Shown here piece after piece: positions 57,593 to 64,000 of a DNA stretch of 64,000 nucleotides. Source of the stretch: Przewalskia tangutica (lineage: Eukaryota > Streptophyta > Magnoliopsida > Solanales > Solanaceae); assembly GCA_029844215.1 (NCBI GenBank), contig CM056724.1, positions 86,695,093-86,759,092 of the forward strand, read 5' to 3'. A model generated the notes under the pieces. The model was given only the letters and a program-made list of their open reading frames with translations. It ran no database searches and was not told where the DNA came from. Position numbers and translations under genes: made by a program. Positions within the stretch are counted from its first letter, which is position 1. Each line of letters opens with the position of its first letter.

Positions 57593-59599
57593 CCCCTTGA
57601 AGACTAATTCATCCACAAATTGCCTAAGTCTTGAAAGCTTCTTCCTCCCCAGTGTAGTGTCTTGCCGAGAGCCCCTCTCCCCTGGAGAGTTCCCAGCAGT
57701 GGGGTAGTAGAGGGTAGCCACCCCCCCTCCTTGGGGTGCTAGCCGTGGGGTACCCCCCCTAGCCTAGTTGCTTTCGTATAATACCCCCCTCTCTTGGTAG
57801 AAATACTCTCAAAAGTATTGTTATAATGCCCAAATTACCTTAGCCGTATACCTTGTAGTATTCTAAGGTTATACCTATACGAAAAACCCAGAAATACTAT
57901 TATACTTCCCGTCTGTCACAAAACCGAAACCCTAGGAAAAATCTCCATAGTCCGTTGGAGTATTGTGTATAAGTTGGTTAGAACTTCTAAGGGTGGTTTA
58001 GAGCGGGTGGGAGCGCTCGGAGTTGGAGCTAAACGATTGCTCAGGATCGACTTTATACTTGGATAATTATGGGCTTATCGAGGTAAATATCTTGTCCCTC
58101 TATTGTAATTGGAAATTACATGTTGTTAGATTATATAGTTGAAGTATGCTATATATAGTACGGAACATAGTTATCGGCAATGTCTTGCGACTTAAGCCTG
58201 AATAAAACTTACGGCAATGTCTTGCGACTTAAGCCTGAATTTAAAGAAGAATCTTGAGTAATTACATAGAAATTTGTATTAGACTTGTGTAGTAATCAGT
58301 GGAGTAGAATTGTACAGTTAGGGTTAGATGTATAACCCCCTGGTTGGCTTGGTAGCGGCCTCGATAGAGAGAGATTTACTGTGTGTGGGAGGTGTCGCGA
58401 ATTTTCAGTAGAATATTCTACGATTAGACCTAAATGTTAATAAGCGCCTTGTGGCCTTATAGGTTGAAGTACTACGTGTGGCGCGATCTACTTGGCTTAG
58501 GAGTAGCCACGTTTGGAAGTACTTGGAGCGTTTTGCTATTAGTCGATACTGCCGCGAGGTATGTGAACCTCTTCCTATCTCTTCTAGCATGATATGTGTG
58601 AACTATGTAGTACGATGAGCGATACGTGTGCTAAATGTATTTGATTGGTTTAAAACATAAAGTGTTATAACGGCTTTATGGGAAGTTGGTTATATGACTT
58701 TATGTTGGTAAGAAGATACTTGTGGTTTTAAAAGGTAACGGATTGAACTATAACTGGCTTGTTATGTGTTAATAAAGAACTTGAAGTATTTCAAAAGATT
58801 TTTGAATCATTTTGAAAGAAGAAGTAATACTTGGTTTTTGAAAACTTAAGAGTTATACTAGCTTTATGGGAAGTTAGGTATAACGGCTTAAGAATGTTTT
58901 CTTGATTTCGAAATCGAATGTATCGACAAACCACTGCAGCGTTAATAAAAGGAAATGTTTTGTGATTAAGTATTATTAAAACCAGAGAAACTTCCATCCG
59001 CATGAAGCTAAGATGAGACAAAATGATATTTCCTAGATCATGGCTGCTGTAATAAGATTGTTATAAACAAGAATATCCTACTCACATATAAGACTTATGT
59101 TTCTCAGATAGTTTAAAAGAGAATTATATTCTTAAATGAATAAGACTATGAACTACGAAACCTTTCTAAAATAAGAAACGTGAACATTTGAAATTAGGCA
59201 AACTTGGACGTTTGGAAAATAATGTCGTTACTTGATTTTACAAAGGTAAGTGTTTTGGTTTACTTAAAAGGATAATCACTCTATTTTCACATAACTACGG
59301 GTATTGTGTGACTTTTGTTAAAGTTTCGTATCTTTTAAAGTTTTATTGTATGAATTACTTTGTGGATAAAAACCCGAACTTGTTGACATATAGTAGAAAG
59401 TACCTTGTGTGTATAACTTGATTGTGTTGGTTTGTGATAGCCATGTAATACTTTCTTGTTTATTGATAAGTAAACATGCTAGGATGCTATGTGTTAGTAT
59501 CTTGTGATGTTAGTGTAAAGGGTTTTCCTCGATCGCGCTTAAAGTTGTTTGACTATCACCCGTTATGTTGGTATTGTACCACTCACCTTGACTTATTTC

Positions 59600-59850
59600 G
59601 GAGGTTAAGCGCCTCCACGCGGGGTAGACTCAGCGATGCAGGACCATGATTCGAGAATACCTCACGTGGGTCCAGGATCCATGCGAACTACGGAGTTCCG
59701 GTTAGTGTGCGGCCTTTATGGTCACGCGGTCTATGTGGCCATGCGGATCGCGAGTCGGGACGACGCGGAGTAGCTACCATCGATGCGAGGTTATACCTCA
59801 TGCGGGCCTACGAGGTTGGCCTATGCGGAGTCTGGGAAGTTCGAGGCTAG
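59600..59850 (+). repeat. Degenerate GC-rich repeat in I 5' LTR
   Basis: Repeated ATGCGA/ATGCGG and ATACCTCACG motifs, related to the GC-rich array of D but too diverged to count units. Confidence 0.5.
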
Positions 59851-60262
59851 ACGCGCACATTTGATATCAAGGCGAGTGACCGGCTTTGATCATGTGACGG
59901 CCAGACAGATATCATGATACGCTTTATAACCTTGTTAGTACCGCTGGTGTTAGTAGTCGGCTATGCCTTCGCTTACCACTGTCATCGTTTTATTTGGACA
60001 CAGTGGGACACGGTGTTCATGTGTATTCCTTGGTGCTTTTCTATCATCGCACAGCGGTGAGGAAGGTATTCCACGGGCATGATTGATGTTATGGGCTTGA
60101 GACCCATAGTTATATTCGAGTGATGACTTTGAGGGCGTGAGTCCCTGACTTGACATGATCGCTATTTATCAGGAACTGTAGTTTGGTTATCATACATGTC
60201 TCGCTTTATAGGCTATTATGATTTCATTTACGTATTTTTAGTTTCACATACTGCACTGTTAT

Positions 60263-60297
60263 CGACCTCCTTCGGGGGGCTGCGTTCATGCCGCAGG
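60263..60297 (+). promoter_or_regulatory. Group-conserved GC-rich LTR block in I
   Basis: CGACCTCCTTCGGGGGGCTG, then CGTTCATGCCGCAGG, identical over its core to D. Confidence 0.6.
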
Positions 60298-60688
60298 TTG
60301 AGGTACACCAGTCGTTGATCCGAGCTCTCAGGGTCCCAGTTTCAACGTTGGGAAGCTCCGGTTCTCCGGAGGCTTATCGATGGTATAGTCCCCGCGTCGT
60401 AAGTGTTTACATTCAGGGTTTGGCGGCCTGTCCGCCATTGTTGTCGTATCATTCTTAGAGGTTTGTAAATCTGTGTAGGCGTGGTTTGTAAAAGGATTAA
60501 ACTGCTCATGTTGAAAAAGTTGCTATTTATATATATACCGAAGGTAACCGCTTTTGGTTAGCCTGTCTTCTTATTTCACCGTCTTATTACACCGGTTTCA
60601 TGTATTGTCTTTATGTTCCGATTACTATGATATATGTCTACTGGGTGCGGGGTAAGGCACTACCACGCCCGGTTGGTCGTGACAAAAG

Positions 60689-60700
60689 TGGTATCGAGCG
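60689..60700 (+). other. Primer-binding site of I (degraded)
   Basis: TGGTATCGAGCG, derived from TGGTATCAGAGC by a short loss. Confidence 0.75.
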
Positions 60701-60748
60701 CTTAATCTCTGAAAGTGTCTACGCATCGATCCGAGAGTCTTGATTATC

Positions 60749-60768
60749 GGTGTGTTGTGCACCACATC
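60749..60768 (+). other. Putative RNA dimerisation stem-loop of I
   Basis: GGTGTG-TTGTGCAC-CACATC, the same as in A and H, with loop palindrome GTGCAC at 60757-60762. Confidence 0.6.
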
Positions 60769-60887
60769 AATAATCAGGAGGCTATAGGGTATTTAGGATT
60801 GGTTTCTATTCTTCTCACTCTGAGATCGTGCCTTAGAGCCGTGTTGTAAGTTGGACCCTCTGACGAAATTATTTTTCCCTTATCGTT

Positions 60888-61627
60888 ATGCCTCCGCGTA
60901 GGGCAAACCCGGGCCCAGGAGGGCAAGGCAGCCGAGGGAGCTGCGAGTAGAGTTCAGAGGGTTACGAGGGCACAGGCCCAATCATCACCTGAGTTAGGTG
61001 CTTCATTCGGGATTTCGCGACATCACTAGCCCCAGTAAAGTTTAGCACGGCGGCGGCAGTTCCTACTGCGGCCATGATATTTGAACCTTCAGTTCCACGA
61101 CCAGGAACAGAGAATATGGTTTGCAAAGAGGCGACCCTGTTACTAGCTATGGATTTAACTACCAGAGAGTATACCGATGTACCGCGAGTCTTGATGAATA
61201 TCAACGAGAGGGTTGTGCAAGAGTAGTTCTTGATTAGCTTGAGCATGGCACGTATGCGAGCTTATACACAAGCAGTAGAAACGTAGAGATCGACGGGTTA
61301 ACCAAGGGCGAGAAGAGGCTGAGCAAAGAAGGTCCTTTGGTAACTTTCGAGGTGAGTCACCTCACCAAGCAGATTTGATTATGCACATCCACAATGCAGT
61401 GGTCTTCCACGGATTTGGGGCGTTCGGGGTACGCAGGAGTTGGTTAGAACTCGTGGCTTCCGTTCAGATTTGCGACGCCATCCGGGAATGTCGTCTTTTA
61501 GTTCGTACTTGTTGTACCTATGACCGCCGTGTCGATGTCGAAAGAGTGTCTGGTAGGAGGACTTAGCCTTCGTGGATCGGTGGGTAGTTCGTCACCTTCC
61601 TTAGCTATCGCCTACAGGCGTGTTTGA
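60888..61627 (+). pseudogene. gag relic of I, central domain deleted
   Basis: ATG at 60888 is followed by the group N-terminus in shifting frames (MPPRRA, then AQEGKAAEGAASR-like). Around 61140 a stretch corresponding to the start of the capsid domain is joined directly to sequence corresponding to the DDYLAEGC region, so most of the capsid core of about 170 codons is missing. The tail has remnants of the knuckle region and ends SSPSLAIAYRRV and a TGA, at the position of the gag stop in A and H. Not functional. Confidence 0.7.
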
Positions 61628-62217
61628 TTAGAACGACTAGGGGAGTGAAGCAGTAGATTCAGGCATATCCTTAACCCTCTAGAGTTCAGTATGTGTGATA
61701 AGAGGGGTATAGCATAAGTGCTATGTTTTGATAGCAGTGTGTTAATATTTGTGATTAGAAATCATGGTTAGTAACCGGGGAAGATTGGGGGATAGAGAAA
61801 GTGTGAGCCTTAGAGTTTTATGCGTAGAAACCTTAGAGGTAAGGCCGTCTCGAGTAAAGGTGTAGTGTTATGTTTGATCCTTATCGGAGCGCATAGTGCA
61901 CGTAAGCTATGTTTGTGGGATAAGTCCCTGAGTAGCGTGATTTGAAAGAGGGTAGTCGAGCTAGAAGACCGCTAGGTTTTCGAAACGTGATTAGTGAGAT
62001 TGTTCCGGATCGGGGAGCTAGTATTGTGCGCGTTGCCGGGTCGGGTTGAGGCCACGTTGCGGGTCAACCCGCGGTAGGTTTGGTGGTGGGGTCAGGTTGT
62101 GGTGGTCCCTCCTTGTGTTAGGGTTGTGAGGGTGTTAGGCCCAAGTTTAGTTAACCAAAGATACGAGTTCGTGGATCGCTCGACCGATGGTCGGGCCGAG
62201 AGGTCACCGCTTGTCTT
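61628..62217 (+). other. Conserved non-coding tract of I, first half
   Basis: Matches the post-gag tract of G up to ACGAGTTCGTGGATCGCTCG, after which integrase-like sequence begins. No other coding signal. Confidence 0.6.
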
Positions 62218-62930
62218 CAGCAAAACGCTTTACTCGGCAGTGTTGATTTTATCAGAAAAGTTGTAAGGCTGCACGGGGTGCCTACCTTCACCTTATGGCA
62301 GACAGTGGAGTCCAGGGTACGGCTGTTTTTGGTTTCTGGAAGTTTTACCAAGCAGGGTTAAGAACTCAGGTGAGTCTCGGAATCGCATTCGCCCTCGGGC
62401 CAGTGTGTGTATTTCAGGGGTAGTTGTGGAGATTGTTGTCTCCGGTGGAGGGAGTGTTTAAGCTACCATTTCAGTGTTCGGATGTCGCCTTATTAAGCCT
62501 TGTAGGGGGCGGATGTGTAAGTTGCCAGTCGAGTGGTTCGATGTTGGCAAGGTTCAGACAGTTGGTTCAGGCTTGTTCCAGCAGACTGTGGATAGTGAGA
62601 AGCTTGTCTAGAAGAAGTTCTGGCAGCTCAGAGGAAATCGTGCGGATGATCGGCGACGACGCTTAGAGTTCAGGTTGACGGTCGGTCTTCTTGAAAGTAC
62701 CACCCCGTATTGGGTGTGACGAGCTTTGGAAGACAGAGGGAACTTAGCCCGAGTTACTTTGGGCCTTTGAGTCCATGTGAAGAATAGGCCAGGTTGCCTA
62801 TATGTTAGCTTTTGCCGTCCGACTTAGGAGGCAGTATGTCCGGTCTTTCGTATTGTTATGATCGGGAAAGTATCGGAGATCCATCCAGAGTGTTCCCAGT
62901 TAATGATGACCACGTTAGAGATAGTAACCC
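62218..62930 (+). pseudogene. Gypsy integrase C-terminal remnant in I
   Basis: Not present in A, D, E, G or H. In shifting frames the translation shows FIRKVVRLHGVP (end of the integrase core near 62250-62285), the region GLRTQVSLGIAF (near 62355-62390), PVEWFDVGKVQ (near 62526), and SFGRQRELSPSYFGPL (near 62725-62775), the block before the GPY/F motif at the integrase C-terminus. DPSRVFPVNDDHVRDS near 62881 corresponds to the polyprotein after it. Integrase would insert the cDNA; this one is riddled with shifts and stops and lacks the catalytic DDE residues. Assignment rests on motif order, since no single long frame remains. Confidence 0.72.
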
Positions 62931-63332
62931 CGAGTTTTGGAAACTGAAGCAGTATCAGAAGTGTGGTAAGAGTTCGAGTGTACGACAGCCTCAGGGATCG
63001 CATGTAGTCCGGTACCAGTTGTTGGGTCGCCGGAGTGACACTAGAACCTCGCGGCAAAGTGACAAAAGTGGTATCGGGAAGGAGCGAGCATGTATGGCGA
63101 GCATTGATGTGACCATTTCTTTTGTTTGGAAAAGTGTGGAAAAAGTATATTTTAGACCCCGGAGAGAGGTGTTTGTGGTGATGTTAGAGGTGATTCCTCG
63201 TGGACTTGGATGTAAGTATTTTGCGCAGTTGTTTCTGTGGCCATTGTGGCAGGATTGTTTCGTAAGTATGGTAGTGAAGACTATCTTGGCGCACGTTGTT
63301 TGAGACTTAGAAGGAACATTCGGACGAATGTT
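62931..63332 (+). other. Conserved non-coding tract of I, second half
   Basis: Resumes similarity to G (AGTAACCCCGAGTTTTGGAA to the PPT; also GATGTTAGAGGTGATTCCTC). The ORF 62812-63303 spans the integrase remnant and this tract and is not a gene. Confidence 0.58.
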
Positions 63333-63347
63333 TCTAAGCGAGGAGAA
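63333..63347 (+). other. Polypurine tract of I (degraded)
   Basis: TCTAAGCGAGGAGAA before the 3' LTR. Confidence 0.75.
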
Positions 63348-64000
63348 TGTTATACCCGTATTTCCGGTATATGCGTGGGGCGACGTAGAAAATTTGAACT
63401 TGAGAATTAGGCTTGGCCGAAATTTATTTGTTCACAACACCCGATTAGAGTCGTTTTTCGACTAAACGTTTTCACAGCTTTCGTAGGGGAATTTCCGGCT
63501 ATGTCATTTTTAATTTTTGCGGATTTTTCCGAGAGACGAAACATTTTGGACAAACAAGAGGCGCCACTTGGCACCCTCTCATTGGAGGCGGTAGAGTGGA
63601 CGAAATGGTGACTATTTTGTCAAGTAGTTGGTAGGATCTATTGTGTGTAGTTGGTTAAGGTGCACTTGGCAAGATCTTCGCCCTACACTTGCCTTGCACT
63701 TGGCAAGATCTTGGCCATTGGTTGGCCTTTGCTGACCTATAAATACCCCCTTTGAAGACTAATTCATCCACAAATTGCCTAAGTCTTGAAAGCTTCTTCC
63801 TCCCCTTAGTGTAGTGTCTTGGCCGAGAGCCCTCTCCCCTTGGCCGAGAGTTCCCCAGTGGGGTAGGCGAGGGTAGCCACCCCTCCAGGGTGCTAGCCGT
63901 GGGGTACCCCCCCTAGCCTAGTTGCTTTCGTATAATACCCCCCTCTCTTGGTAGAAATACTCTCAAAAGTATTGTTATAATGCCCAAATTACCTTAGCCG
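63348..64000 (+). repeat. 3' LTR of element I (start only)
   Basis: TGTTATACCCGTATTTCC start, matching the first 650 bases of 57191 onward with small indels. Cut by the window end. Confidence 0.88.
63738..63745 (+). promoter_or_regulatory. TATA box in I 3' LTR
   Basis: CCTATAAATACCCCC. Confidence 0.7.

Larger units (their letters stand above)
57191..60684 (+). repeat. 5' LTR of element I
   Basis: TGTTATACCCCG start, end TTGGTCGTGACA. A C-rich stretch follows the TATA box (57715-57760). AT-rich middle, degenerate GC-rich repeats at 59600-59850 and the conserved block at 60263-60297. Confidence 0.88.
57191..64000 (+). mobile_element. Element I: long-LTR element with decayed gag and integrase remnant (runs off window)
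   Basis: 5' LTR 57191-60684, primer site, leader, a gag relic with its centre deleted, the conserved non-coding tract interrupted by integrase-derived sequence, a degraded PPT, and a 3' LTR from 63348 that continues beyond the window. The LTR belongs to the same subfamily as A (TGTTATACCCCGTATTTCC). It inserted in the minisatellite of G's 3' LTR. Confidence 0.88.

Noticed and set aside
62424..62666. 80-aa ORF as a novel gene in element I
   Set aside because: It lies across the decayed integrase remnant in a different frame.

Overview
The window is plant nuclear repeat DNA, probably from a eudicot. The Ty3/Gypsy and Athila relics look asterid or Solanaceae-like to me, but that host guess is weak. 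I see no host gene, tRNA, rRNA or organellar segment. Nearly every base belongs to LTR retrotransposons nested inside one another, plus one LINE relic. Labels E, F, A, B, D, G, H and I are mine.

Layout. 1-169 is the end of an LTR. Element E (250-7057, +) has a 3.8 kb 5' LTR with three consecutive minisatellites, a 1.2 kb gag-less interior and a truncated 3' LTR. 7058-7577 is the end of an unrelated LTR, followed by a LINE relic (7578-9776, -). An old chromovirus-like Gypsy, F (-), is scattered through the middle: RT, protease and gag pieces at 9777-11547, a gag piece at 21609-21758, the gag N-terminus at 38109-38560, and its primer site and LTR at 38786-40278. Element A (11548-20472, -, exact TSD GTGTA) lies beside F fragments. 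Athila-like element B (21759-38108, +) sits in F gag and is itself interrupted by element D (26107-34403, +, exact TSD ATCTT). Element G (40279-57190, +) sits in F's LTR. G carries element H (42766-52146, -) in its 5' LTR and element I (57191 to the window end, +) in its 3' LTR.

Six of the elements (E, A, D, G, H, I) form one related group. They have very long LTRs (2.7-3.8 kb), an initiator-Met type primer site, a PPT of the form AAGGGGGGAAGAA, a conserved 5' leader of about 200 nt, and an interior of only 1.2-2.7 kb. That interior holds a gag gene or its remains, a conserved non-coding tract, and no reverse transcriptase. They fit the non-autonomous TR-GAG/LARD type, presumably mobilised in trans by a chromovirus. 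Element I still holds a decayed integrase C-terminal fragment, pointing to descent from a full-length parent.

The most interesting signal is in the shared leader. About 52 nt past the primer site every member has a short stem whose 8-nt loop contains a 6-nt palindrome: GTGCAC in five members and GCGCGC in D. The change keeps self-complementarity, as expected of a kissing-loop RNA dimerisation site. Other group-wide features are a hairpin at the end of U5, a conserved GC-rich block in otherwise diverged LTRs, G-box and TCP-type palindromes upstream of a TATA box, and a family-specific minisatellite inside each LTR. Athila-like B is also non-autonomous: it keeps gag, protease and an env-position ORF but has lost RT, RNase H and integrase.
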